DNA from: a virus | Virus record (IMG/VR): IMGVR_UViG_3300044643_001392 | Location: 1-37,662 of that record | Reading direction: 5' to 3' (one strand) | Length of the DNA stretch: 37,662 nt | Shown: piece by piece, positions 24,803-32,695 of the stretch | How the letters are laid out: every line of letters starts with the position of its first letter | Position numbering within the stretch: position 1 is the first letter of the stretch | Position numbers and translations under genes: made by a program | Notes under the pieces: model-generated | What the model was told of the DNA's origin: nothing | What the model saw: the letters and a program-made list of their open reading frames with translations, nothing else | The model's database searches: none

Positions 24803-25129
24803 ATGGACAGTTTACACCATAAACCGATTAAGAGCTTCTTCCTAGATGGCATCATCTATGACGATTCAACAATTGCACGACTAAAAATAGAATACATAAA
24901 ACTATTACTAGTTGAAATGAAAACTTTGGGGTATGTGCCAAGGCTAGACCTTGACCCAGACTTCACAATAAGGTATAATAAAGAAGTACAAATATTTGAA
25001 TTTAAATTAACGACATATGGAATATACGTAGGAAAGAAAAAAACACAGTGGATAATAGGACTAGACGGAACAAGAGTAATCTATACACAAAAGAGCAAGT
25101 TGAAAGAGTTCTTGAGGGATCGGGTATAG
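24803..25129 (+). CDS. Unknown protein between helicase and primase
   Basis: The 108-residue protein is mixed alpha/beta (SFFLDGIIYDDSTIARLKIEYIKLLLVEMKTLGY, then a beta hairpin FEFKLTTYGIYVGKKKTQWIIG). It looks like a compact folded domain ending in a basic helix. Its last 82 nt overlap the start of the primase gene in another frame, and both frames read as sensible protein there. No function is recognised; placement suggests a replication accessory role. Confidence 0.6.
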   Translation: MDSLHHKPIKSFFLDGIIYDDSTIARLKIEYIKLLLVEMKTLGYVPRLDLDPDFTIRYNKEVQIFEFKLTTYGIYVGKKKTQWIIGLDGTRVIYTQKSKLKEFLRDRV

Positions 25130-25992
25130 ACGTTCAGTCTGAGGTTGATTCCGACTTTATAATCTTCTGCCCATTTCACAACAACTATCGTAGCCCAGCT
25201 GGAGAAGTAGACAAAAAGAGTGGTATCTTTTATTGCTTCTCTTGTCACAAAACATCAGATCTTGTGGAGTTTGTAATGTTTACATCTGCAAGAACATACT
25301 TTGAGTCAGTTCGTTTTATAAAAAGCAAAGAGCAGCAAACAGATCTTGAGCAAGAGATGACAAGGCAGCTACATACCAGGCAAGAGTATGTTCCCTACGA
25401 TGAGCTGCAAGTTAAAAAACTTCACCTTCAAGCTATGGACTCTCCAAGAGCTAGCACCTACTTTAATGGTAGAAAAATTAATAAAGAATCTATGGCAAAG
25501 TTTGGCCTAGGCTTTTCAGAAAATTTTGATATGGTCACTGTTCCAGTTCACTCCCCAGACGGAATGCTCTTGGGTTTTGTTGGCAGATCAATTGAGGGTA
25601 AAGAGTTTAAGAATACTCCAGGACTTCCCAAGAGCAAAACCCTGTTTAACATAAATCGTGTAAAAACTGCAGAGCAGGTTTATGTGGTAGAATCTTCTTT
25701 CGATGCAATTAGGCTAGATCAGGTTGGCCTTTCTGCAGTCGCAACGCTAGGGGCAAACGTCTCTGGTATGCAAATAGAACTTCTTCAGAAATATTTCAAT
25801 AACATTATTGTTATTGCAGATAATGATGAGGCAGGCGGTAATATGAAAAACAGGCTGCTAGAAAAGCTTGGCTCTCGTGTTTCCGTAATACAACTAGATA
25901 ATAAGTATAAAGACATTGGTGATATGTCGGACGAAGACATAAAGTTATTAGACTTTAAGTTTGACAACGCTATTGCCAATATGCTAAAATAA
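25048..25992 (+). CDS. dnaG: DnaG-type DNA primase (CHC2 zinc finger plus TOPRIM)
   Basis: The 314-residue protein makes RNA primers. The zinc site is C41-x2-H44 with C63-x2-C66 (FCPFHNNYRSP, then FYCFSCHKTSDLVEF), the CHC2 finger that reads template. The TOPRIM domain has E215 (VVESSFDAI) and D258/D260 (IADNDEAG), which bind the catalytic metals. The C-terminal helicase-binding domain of bacterial DnaG is absent, which is common in phage primases. The start is GTG 25048, since no other start codon lies between it and the zinc finger; AGGAAAG is upstream. It overlaps the preceding gene by 82 nt. Confidence 0.9.
   Translation: MDNRTRRNKSNLYTKEQVERVLEGSGIDVQSEVDSDFIIFCPFHNNYRSPAGEVDKKSGIFYCFSCHKTSDLVEFVMFTSARTYFESVRFIKSKEQQTDLEQEMTRQLHTRQEYVPYDELQVKKLHLQAMDSPRASTYFNGRKINKESMAKFGLGFSENFDMVTVPVHSPDGMLLGFVGRSIEGKEFKNTPGLPKSKTLFNINRVKTAEQVYVVESSFDAIRLDQVGLSAVATLGANVSGMQIELLQKYFNNIIVIADNDEAGGNMKNRLLEKLGSRVSVIQLDNKYKDIGDMSDEDIKLLDFKFDNAIANMLK
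25961..25990 (+). promoter_or_regulatory. Strong promoter for the SSB-polymerase operon
   Basis: TTGACA (25961-25966), 18 nt spacer, then TAAAAT (25985-25990) with an upstream TG (25982-25983). The -35 is a perfect consensus. It sits at the end of the primase gene and gives a leader of about 25 nt with AGGAG before the SSB start. Among the best sigma70-type matches in the window. Confidence 0.75.
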
Positions 25993-26021
25993 TAAATAAC
26001 AAATAAAATAGGAGAAATAAT

Positions 26022-26678
26022 ATGAGCGTAACAAAGGGATTAAAAGATATCAACGCCCTGCTTGACAGACCAAAATACGAAGGAACTGGAAGCAAAGTTC
26101 GCTGGCTAAAGCTAGCTGACGGACAAGCTGTAAAGATCCGCTTTATTGAAGAGCTAGACGAAGACTCGTCAAACTATGACGCAAAAAGAGGTCTGGCAAT
26201 TGTAGTAAAAGAACACACAAATCCAAAGGACTACAAGCGTAAGGCTGTAGACACAATGGAAACAGAAGGCCGTGACTGGGCAGAAGAGATGCACCGTAAA
26301 GATCCAAAGGCTGGCTGGAAAGCACGTCTTCGTTTTTACTGCAACGTTCTTGTCGATGACGGAATTGAAGACCCATATGTCGCAATCTGGTCTATGGGTA
26401 TTAGCAAGCAGTCTGCTTTCAACACAATTCGTGAGTATGCTCTAGAAACTGGAAGCATTTCGAACCTAAGCTGGAAGCTAAAGCGCAGTGGTCAAGGAAC
26501 AGAAACAACCTACACGTTGTTCCCGTCTGGACCAGACACAGAGCCGTATAGTTGGGGTGGCGTTGAGGCATTCCCACTAGAGCTAGCTCTTAGAAATATT
26601 CCATATTCGGAGCAGGAAGCTTTCTATCTAGGCTTTGACACTCCATCATTAACATCAGCTACCAATATTGACTGGTAG
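26022..26678 (+). CDS. Single-stranded DNA-binding protein (phage type)
   Basis: The 218-residue protein protects ssDNA at the fork and during recombination. The N-terminal region (LDRPKYEGTGSKVRWLKLADGQAVKIRFIEEL) fits the opening strands of an OB fold. A basic, possibly DNA-binding part (HTNPKDYKRKAVDTME, RKDPKAGWKARLRFYCNVLVDDG) follows. The C-terminus ends with an acidic/aromatic tip (TSATNIDW), reminiscent of the protein-binding tip of SSBs. It follows a strong promoter and a good ribosome site (AGGAG). Phage-type SSBs diverge greatly, so this call rests on character and operon context. Confidence 0.7.
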   Translation: MSVTKGLKDINALLDRPKYEGTGSKVRWLKLADGQAVKIRFIEELDEDSSNYDAKRGLAIVVKEHTNPKDYKRKAVDTMETEGRDWAEEMHRKDPKAGWKARLRFYCNVLVDDGIEDPYVAIWSMGISKQSAFNTIREYALETGSISNLSWKLKRSGQGTETTYTLFPSGPDTEPYSWGGVEAFPLELALRNIPYSEQEAFYLGFDTPSLTSATNIDW

Positions 26679-26691
26679 TAGGTAATAATAC

Positions 26692-29600
26692 ATGGGGTAT
26701 GTTGGCTTACACGTTCACACGCACTACTCGCTTTTTGATGGAATTGCAACTCCTCAAGAGTACGTAGATCGTGCTTCAGAACTAGGGATGCCTGCCATTG
26801 CAATCACTGACCACGGTTCTTTGTCTGGACACAGAGAAATGTATCGTGCTGCAAAAGAAAAAGGTATCAAGCCAATACTTGGCGTAGAAGGATATATAAC
26901 GGAGGATCGTTTTGACCGTCGTGATAAAGACGAAAGAACAGGGCCATTAGACCTTGTTTATAACCACCTTGTCCTTCTTGCCAAGAACCCCAAAGGTTTA
27001 GAAAACCTAAATAGACTAAATGAAATTGCTTGGACTGAGGGATTTTTTAAGAAGCCAAGAATTGATTGGAAAGTCTTAGAGCAATATAAAGAAGGCATAA
27101 TTGTTACCTCTGGGTGCCTTAGCGGTGTCTTGGCTAAAGCAATTGAGGCTGGAGATTTAGCCTTTGCAAAAACACATATTAAGTGGTGTAAGGATACTTT
27201 TGGTGATGACTATTACCTAGAGGTAATGCCACACAACCCACCAGAGATGAATAAGACAATTCTTGAGCTTGCCGATGAGTTTAAGATTAAGCCTGTAGTA
27301 ACTCCAGACTGCCACCACTCAGATCCAGGGCAGAAAGAAATTCAAGAACTAAAGCTTATTCTTAATACTTATTCTAATAAGGTTGAAAAAGATGCAACCT
27401 ATGAAAAGTCTAAAAAGTTTAACAATTTGATGGACCGCCTAGATTACCTTTATGGTGCAGACAGGCAGATGAGCTTTAACAACTTTGAGATTCATTTACT
27501 TTCTTATGAGGAAATGAGAAGTGCCATGGAGGCTCAGGGTATTGACAGAGACGACATGTATGAAAACACTCTTGAAATAACAAACAAGATTGAAGAGTAT
27601 GACATTAAAGACCACATGAACCTATTGCCAGTTCAGTACAAAGACCCAGATAAAGAATTAAAGACTTTGGCTATTGAAGGACTAAAAGCCAGAGGGCTAG
27701 ATGGCAATGCCGAATATCTAGATAGGCTTGAAGAAGAGCTTAAGGTAATTAAAGATAAAAACTTTGGACCATACTTTCTTGTTGTGCGCTCTATGATTGC
27801 ATGGGCAAAGAAGGAAGACATCATGGTTGGTCCAGGACGAGGATCGTCTGCGGGATCTTTGCTTTGTTACTCTCTGGGCATTACAGACATTGACCCAATT
27901 AAGCATGGCCTTCTGTTCTTCCGATTTATTAATCCAGAACGTAATGACTTCCCAGATATTGATACAGACATCCAGGATAACCGTCGTGAAGAAGTTAAAG
28001 ATTATCTTGTTCGTCAATATCGTCACGTTGCATCTATTGCAACATTCTTATCTTTTAAGGATAAGGGTGTAGTAAGAGACATTGCACGTGTACTAAATAT
28101 TCCTTTGCCAGACGTAAACAAGGTTATGAAACTTGTAGACACTTGGGATGAATACTGTAGCTCAAAGTCTACTGCGGAGTTCCGTGAGAAGTATCCAGAG
28201 ATTGAAAAGTATGGAGAGCAACTACGTGGACGAATTCGTGGTACTGGTATTCATGCTGCTGGAGTTGTAACCTCTAAAGAACCAATCTTTAGGTATGCGC
28301 CAATGGAAACCAGATCATCTCCTGGCTCTGACGAAAGAATTCCAGTAGTTGCAGTTGACATGGCTGAGGCCGAAAGAATTGGATTAATTAAGATTGATGC
28401 TTTGGGTCTAAAAACTTTGAGTGTGCTACAGGACACCCTAAAGATTATTGAACATAGAAATGGAAAAAAGATTGATCTCCTATCTATCCCAATGGAAGAT
28501 TTAAAAGTTTACGAAATGCTCTCTTCTGGATACACCAAAGGAGTTTTCCAATGTGAAGCTACGCCATACACAAACTTGCTGGTAAAAATGGGTGTCAAAA
28601 ACTTTAATGAGCTAGCAGCTTCCAATGCGTTGGTTCGTCCAGGCGCTATGAATACAATTGGTAAAGACTATATTGCTCGTAAGCATGGAAAGCAAAATAT
28701 TTCTTATCACCACCAAGTTATGAAAAAGTTTACAGAAGATACTTACGGATGTATCCTTTATCAGGAACAAGTTATGCAAGCTTGTACAGAGCTCGGTGGA
28801 ATGACCATGGCAGAAGCAGACCAAGTTCGTAAGATCATTGGTAAGAAGAAAGACGCCAAAGAGTTTGATAAGTTTAAGGATAAGTTCATAGACGGATCAT
28901 CTAAGTTTATGGCACCCAACTTGGCAAGAGATCTTTGGCACGACTTTGAAGCCCACGCAGGGTACTCGTTCAACAAGTCTCACGCTGTAGCCTACTCAAC
29001 CCTGTCTTATTGGACAGCATGGTTAAAGTTCTATCACCCACTAGAATTTATGTATTCCTTGCTTAAGAATGAAAAAGATAAAGATACCAGAACAGAATAC
29101 TTGATTGAGGCAAAGCGTATGGGGATTGCCGTAAAGCTACCGCACGTAAACGACTCCGACGCTGACTTTAAAATTGAGGGCAAGGGAATTCGTTTTGGAC
29201 TAACCGCTATCAAGTACATCTCCGATAACATTGCTTCTAAGTATATTGCTCAGAGACCATTCAAAAACTATAAGCATCTAGAAGAATTTACCCATACAAA
29301 AGGAAGTGGTGTCAACAGCAGGTCCTTGCAGGCCTTGCGTGTAATTGGTGCTGCAACCTTTGAAGATAACTCTAGAAACGAAGAAGAAATTAAAGAAAAT
29401 CTTTATGAGTTTCTGAATCTTCCAGAGTTTAATATCACAGTGCCATCTCACTATTACGCTTTCATCAATCCTGTAGAAGAGTTTGAAGAAAAGGGTGCGT
29501 TTGTTTTGATGGGAATGGTAAAATCAATTAAGCGTGGAAAAGGCTGGTCACGAGTAGAAGTACTAGATAAAACTGGAAGCGTAGGAATATTTGATGAAGA

Positions 29601-29970
29601 GCAAACAGTTATTGAGGCTGGCAGGAGTTACCTTCTTCTATGTGATAACAATAGGATTGTTACTGCCATTCCCGTGGATGAAATAAAACAATCTAGTAAT
29701 GCCTTAGTAAAGTTTTTGGGGTATAAGCAATTGCCCTACAAAGATGAAGAAATGTTTGTAGTTTCTTTTAAGCCAAGGATAACTAAGGCTGGTAAAAAGA
29801 TGGCTTCCCTTACCCTTGCAGATAGTTCTAGAAACCTACACTCAGTAACCGTTTTCCCAACAACCTTTCCAAAAGCATACATGAAGATCCAAGAGGGTTC
29901 ATCATACGACTTTTCGTTTGGAAAAACAAAAGACGGAACAATAATTATGGAGGATGTAAATGATATATAA
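26692..29970 (+). CDS. dnaE: DNA polymerase III alpha subunit (DnaE) with PHP domain
   Basis: The 1092-residue protein is the phage's replicative polymerase, of the bacterial C family. The N-terminal PHP domain has HVHTHYSLFDG at 7-17, D40/H41 in ITDHGSLSGH, and CHHSD, and so keeps the metal ligands used for proofreading-type activity. The palm carries PDIDTDI with D424 and D426, the catalytic aspartates. A helix-hairpin-helix-type and fingers region follows (GCILYQEQVMQACTELGG, YSFNKSHAVAYS). Residues from about 936 form an OB fold (LMGMVKSIKRGKGWSRVEV). It is near full length for DnaE and encodes no separate clamp-binding partner nearby. It overlaps the next gene by 11 nt. Confidence 0.95.
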   Translation: MGYVGLHVHTHYSLFDGIATPQEYVDRASELGMPAIAITDHGSLSGHREMYRAAKEKGIKPILGVEGYITEDRFDRRDKDERTGPLDLVYNHLVLLAKNPKGLENLNRLNEIAWTEGFFKKPRIDWKVLEQYKEGIIVTSGCLSGVLAKAIEAGDLAFAKTHIKWCKDTFGDDYYLEVMPHNPPEMNKTILELADEFKIKPVVTPDCHHSDPGQKEIQELKLILNTYSNKVEKDATYEKSKKFNNLMDRLDYLYGADRQMSFNNFEIHLLSYEEMRSAMEAQGIDRDDMYENTLEITNKIEEYDIKDHMNLLPVQYKDPDKELKTLAIEGLKARGLDGNAEYLDRLEEELKVIKDKNFGPYFLVVRSMIAWAKKEDIMVGPGRGSSAGSLLCYSLGITDIDPIKHGLLFFRFINPERNDFPDIDTDIQDNRREEVKDYLVRQYRHVASIATFLSFKDKGVVRDIARVLNIPLPDVNKVMKLVDTWDEYCSSKSTAEFREKYPEIEKYGEQLRGRIRGTGIHAAGVVTSKEPIFRYAPMETRSSPGSDERIPVVAVDMAEAERIGLIKIDALGLKTLSVLQDTLKIIEHRNGKKIDLLSIPMEDLKVYEMLSSGYTKGVFQCEATPYTNLLVKMGVKNFNELAASNALVRPGAMNTIGKDYIARKHGKQNISYHHQVMKKFTEDTYGCILYQEQVMQACTELGGMTMAEADQVRKIIGKKKDAKEFDKFKDKFIDGSSKFMAPNLARDLWHDFEAHAGYSFNKSHAVAYSTLSYWTAWLKFYHPLEFMYSLLKNEKDKDTRTEYLIEAKRMGIAVKLPHVNDSDADFKIEGKGIRFGLTAIKYISDNIASKYIAQRPFKNYKHLEEFTHTKGSGVNSRSLQALRVIGAATFEDNSRNEEEIKENLYEFLNLPEFNITVPSHYYAFINPVEEFEEKGAFVLMGMVKSIKRGKGWSRVEVLDKTGSVGIFDEEQTVIEAGRSYLLLCDNNRIVTAIPVDEIKQSSNALVKFLGYKQLPYKDEEMFVVSFKPRITKAGKKMASLTLADSSRNLHSVTVFPTTFPKAYMKIQEGSSYDFSFGKTKDGTIIMEDVNDI

Positions 29971-30289
29971 CTCATTAGATAATTTGGCAAAAGATATTCA
30001 CACTACGGCAGTAGAAAAAGGATTTTGGCCAGACAAGGTGGATGATATTTTTATTGCCAAACAGATGATGATGATTGTATCAGAAGTGGTAGAGGCGATG
30101 GAGGCTATTCGCAAGAATAAGGGAAAGCAAGAAGTTGCTGATGAAATGGCAGACATTATAATCAGAACACTTGACTTATACCAAGGATTGGTGGATAATG
30201 GATATGTCGACCAAGAGCTACAGGTAGCTCTAAACAATAAGACTAGTTTTAACAAGTCACGACCAGAAAGACATGGAGTAAAGTTTTAA
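29960..30289 (+). CDS. MazG-like nucleotide pyrophosphohydrolase
   Basis: This 109-residue all-alpha NTP-PPase has the metal-binding pair ExxE (E42, E45 in SEVVEAMEAI) and ExxD (E62, D65 in DEMADIIIRTLD), separated by one helix, the hallmark of MazG. Such enzymes hydrolyse (d)NTPs to monophosphates. In phages they may clean the nucleotide pool or lower host alarmone signals. GGAGG lies ahead of ATG, inside the end of the polymerase gene. It ends in a TAATG overlap with recA. Confidence 0.85.
   Translation: MIYNSLDNLAKDIHTTAVEKGFWPDKVDDIFIAKQMMMIVSEVVEAMEAIRKNKGKQEVADEMADIIIRTLDLYQGLVDNGYVDQELQVALNNKTSFNKSRPERHGVKF
30171..30199 (+). promoter_or_regulatory. Possible promoter for recA inside the mazG-like gene
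   Basis: TTGACT (30171-30176), 17 nt spacer, GATAAT (30194-30199), each one mismatch from consensus. It lies within coding sequence about 90 nt ahead of recA. The spacing is right, but the match may be accidental. Confidence 0.35.
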
Positions 30290-31296
30290 TGACAACTATA
30301 GAAGAAGCGTTTGCACTGTTAGATCCAAAGATTAGAAAAAGAATTGCCTCTGGGGTAGGAGTTAAAACAGAACTACAGCCTACGCCAAGCGTTGGCCTTA
30401 ATAGAGCACTGGGCGGTGGCTTTCCATATGGAAGACAGGTTCTTCTTTGGGGAAGCAAGTCTAGTGCAAAGTCTTCGCTCTGCTTGCAAACGATTGCTAT
30501 GGCACAGAAAGAGGGAAAGCTTTGTGCTTGGGTAGATGCAGAAATGTCCTATGATGAAGATTGGGCAAAAAAGCTTGGGGTAGACACATCTAAACTTATA
30601 TACTCTGAGGCCAGAAGTGTAAACGACATGGTAGATGTTGGTGTTGCACTTCTTCATGCAGGGGTAGATATTATTGTAATCGATAGTATTAGCTCTCTTC
30701 TCCCAGCCGTATACTTTGAAAAAGATTCTGATGAGCTAAAGGCTTTGGACCAGACCAAGCAAATTGGGGCAGAGTCTAAAGACTTAAAACACGCTTGGTT
30801 AATGCTAAACTATGCAAATAATCGTGAAAAGCCCGCTCTAATTATTGCAATTTCTCAAGCAAGAAATAACATTACCGCAATGTATACCCAGTCAGTGCCA
30901 ACTGGTGGTCTAACCACTCAGTTTATGTCTTCAACTATCGTTAAGTTGTTTTCTTCAAGCTCTGACTCTAAAGCTATAAAGGGCAAGATCAAGGTTGGAG
31001 ACAAGCTAATTGAACAAAAGCTTGGCAGAAGGGTTCTATGGGAAGTCCAGAACTCAAAAACCTCTGCCCCAGGAGATACTGGAGAATATGACTTCTACTT
31101 CAGAGGCGACACAATCGGCATAGACGGGATTGGGGACCTAGTGGACACTGCAGAGATGTTAGGGGTTGTAGAGCGCTCAGGGGCCTGGTACATCCTCCCA
31201 GACGGGTCTAAGGTCCAGGGTAGAGATGGTTTCGTAAATAAGGTCAAAGAAGACAAAGACCTTGAAGCCTCTATTAGAAGCAAGCTAGATGTCTAA
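30289..31296 (+). CDS. recA: RecA-family recombinase with variant Walker A
   Basis: The 335-residue protein drives strand exchange for recombination-dependent replication and repair. The ATPase core is clear: LLWGSKSSAKSSLCLQTIA around 52-69, Walker B-like VDIIVIDSISSLLP, and the L2-like segment NNITAMYTQSVPTGGLTTQFM. The P loop reads GSKSSAKS, with Ala60 where canonical GxxxxGK[ST] has glycine. The C-terminal part (GDLVDTAEMLGVVERSGAWY) is the usual RecA lid region. It is shorter than E. coli RecA (353 residues). Its end overlaps the next small gene by eight bases. Confidence 0.9.
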   Translation: MTTIEEAFALLDPKIRKRIASGVGVKTELQPTPSVGLNRALGGGFPYGRQVLLWGSKSSAKSSLCLQTIAMAQKEGKLCAWVDAEMSYDEDWAKKLGVDTSKLIYSEARSVNDMVDVGVALLHAGVDIIVIDSISSLLPAVYFEKDSDELKALDQTKQIGAESKDLKHAWLMLNYANNREKPALIIAISQARNNITAMYTQSVPTGGLTTQFMSSTIVKLFSSSSDSKAIKGKIKVGDKLIEQKLGRRVLWEVQNSKTSAPGDTGEYDFYFRGDTIGIDGIGDLVDTAEMLGVVERSGAWYILPDGSKVQGRDGFVNKVKEDKDLEASIRSKLDV

Positions 31297-31465
31297 ATAT
31301 ATAGTTATTAGCGGTAAATTCCCTTGTCATACTTGCAAGAAAGAGGTAACGTCTTTGCGTTGCTATGGAGAAGATCAGCTACTTAGCTGGATGTGTGAAG
31401 ACAAACACCTAACAAACGTAAGCTTAAAGTCAAAACGAAAGAAGGATTATGAGCGAGAAAAGTGA
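31289..31465 (+). CDS. 58-residue zinc-ribbon-like protein
   Basis: A small gene lies between recA and the nuclease gene. It has ATG 31289 and stop 31463-31465, overlaps the recA end by eight bases and the next gene by 17. The protein has a C-x2-C pair (FPCHTCKKEV), a third cysteine (LRCYGED) and a fourth followed by His (WMCEDKHL), which together could bind one zinc. The C-terminus is very basic (KSKRKKDYEREK). It may be a nucleic-acid-binding adaptor. The tight overlaps at both ends support it as real despite its size. Confidence 0.65.
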   Translation: MSKYIVISGKFPCHTCKKEVTSLRCYGEDQLLSWMCEDKHLTNVSLKSKRKKDYEREK

Positions 31466-31730
31466 AAGCAAAAGGCTTGGAGCTAAGCAGCACAAGAATT
31501 CTGGCAGGGGGCTTCACAAGGGCGACGCTTCTTGGGAAAACTTTACCGTTGACTTTAAGGAAGTTGGCAAGTCGTTTACCCTAAACAAAGATGTCTGGGC
31601 AAAGGCAACTACGGATGCGATTAAGAATAACAACGATCCAGCAATCGTAGTCGTACTAGGAGAGTCTGGAATGAAAACAAGATTAGCAATTATAGAATTA
31701 TCAATACTAGAAGAACTGACAGGAAAATAA
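31449..31730 (+). CDS. Probable PD-(D/E)xK nuclease (Holliday-junction-resolvase-like)
   Basis: The 93-residue protein has the pattern KNSGRGLHKGDASW, then VDFKEVGKSFTLNKDVW, and later PAIVVVLGE and RLAIIEL. The acidic residue in GDA and the D-x-K of VDFK match the PD-(D/E)xK core. The order resembles small phage resolvase-like proteins that carry an RKGD motif with an E-x-K strand. It would cut branched DNA during replication or packaging. It has no helical extension, so it may need a partner. GAAGGA precedes the ATG. Confidence 0.55.
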   Translation: MSEKSESKRLGAKQHKNSGRGLHKGDASWENFTVDFKEVGKSFTLNKDVWAKATTDAIKNNNDPAIVVVLGESGMKTRLAIIELSILEELTGK

Positions 31731-31733
31731 AAA

Positions 31734-32348
31734 ATGAAAATACTACTACTAGATATAGAAACAACACCAATGCAGGTCTATGCGTGGGGCCTTTGGGACC
31801 AGAACATCAGCATTGATCAAATCATCAAGAGCACAGAGATGCTATGCTTTGGTGCAAGGTGGCTAGATGGAAAGAAGGTAATCTTTAAATCCGTTCACCA
31901 CGATGGCAAGAAAGAAATGCTAAAAGAGTTGCACAAGCTAATGGACGAGGCAGACTTGTTAGTTGGCTGGAACTCTGCAGCTTTTGACCACAAGCATATT
32001 AATCGAGAGTTCTTAGAGAATAAGATGGCACCGCCATCACCTACAAAAGACCTAGATCTTATGAGCATCACAAAGGCTAACTTCTTGTTCCCATCGAACA
32101 AGCTAGACTATGTGGCACAAAAGCTAGACGTTGGTGCCAAGGTAAAGCACTCTGGATTTAAGCTATGGATTCGCTGTATGGAAGGCGATAAAAAAGCTTG
32201 GAAAGAGATGAAAGAATACCAGATTCAGGATGTGAATCTTCTGGTAGATCTATACCAAGAGCTGCTTCCTTGGTTTGTTGGCAAGGCAAGTGCAACAACA
32301 AAAGAAAAGATAGCTATCTCTGGGTATGACAGGGAATCTGAGGTATAA
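31734..32348 (+). CDS. DnaQ-like DEDDy 3'-5' exonuclease
   Basis: The 204-residue protein has all three exonuclease motifs: ExoI LLLDIETTP (D7, E9), ExoII WNSAAFDHKHI (D85), and ExoIII Y162-x3-D166 (YQIQD). That places it in the DEDDy branch of the RNase H-like 3'-5' exonucleases. It may proofread for the C-family polymerase, which does not contain a DnaQ-like domain, or trim recombination ends. AGGAAAAT precedes the ATG, and the gene follows the nuclease gene by three bases. Confidence 0.85.
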   Translation: MKILLLDIETTPMQVYAWGLWDQNISIDQIIKSTEMLCFGARWLDGKKVIFKSVHHDGKKEMLKELHKLMDEADLLVGWNSAAFDHKHINREFLENKMAPPSPTKDLDLMSITKANFLFPSNKLDYVAQKLDVGAKVKHSGFKLWIRCMEGDKKAWKEMKEYQIQDVNLLVDLYQELLPWFVGKASATTKEKIAISGYDRESEV

Positions 32349-32349
32349 T
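32344..32349 (+). promoter_or_regulatory. -10 element giving a leaderless mRNA
   Basis: TATAAT overlaps the stop region of the exonuclease gene and ends six bases before ATG 32356. The six bases between (ATTATT) contain no ribosome site. No -35 match at 17 nt (TGGGTA). Confidence 0.6.
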
Positions 32350-32355
32350 ATTATT

Positions 32356-32661
32356 ATGGAACAACAGCAAACAACTATCGATTCAATTAACGGACTATCT
32401 GAAATTGCAGAGTATATGCAGGATGAGGAGCTAAACACAGCTCTTACCTTTATTGCCAAGGTAATTATTAAGCCAGATATCCCTATTAACGTAGTGACAA
32501 TAGAGATTGTAAGATTACAGGCTATTGCCGCTAAGATGGCATTCAAGGCTACTTGGATGGCTAACGTAGATAAGTCAGATCGTGGCAAGAAAAATCTATA
32601 CTATACTGCTGCAGAAGCAATCAACAACCTTGTCTCTGCCTTGAAATATATCGCTAGATAG
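32356..32661 (+). CDS. Small helical protein of unknown function, leaderless start
   Basis: The 101-residue protein is all-alpha, with ELNTALTFIAKVIIKPDIPINVV and AFKATWMANVDKSDRGKKNLYYTAAEAINNLVSALKYIAR. The last part is a pattern I recall from unannotated actinophage proteins near nuclease genes. ATG 32356 is chosen because the -10 element TATAAT would otherwise lie in coding sequence (an in-frame ATG exists at 32326). No catalytic residues are evident. It precedes a Cas4-like nuclease with its own promoter, so a link to DNA end processing is possible but unproved. Confidence 0.65.
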   Translation: MEQQQTTIDSINGLSEIAEYMQDEELNTALTFIAKVIIKPDIPINVVTIEIVRLQAIAAKMAFKATWMANVDKSDRGKKNLYYTAAEAINNLVSALKYIAR

Positions 32662-32669
32662 TGTATACT
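32641..32669 (+). promoter_or_regulatory. Good promoter for the Cas4-like nuclease gene
   Basis: TTGAAA (32641-32646), exact 17-nt spacer, TATACT (32664-32669) preceded directly by TG. The leader would be about 20 nt and carries no clear ribosome site, so initiation on the nuclease gene is unusual too. Part of the promoter lies in the end of the preceding gene. Confidence 0.65.
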
Positions 32670-32695
32670 AGAGGTATATAGAAAGACTTTAAACA

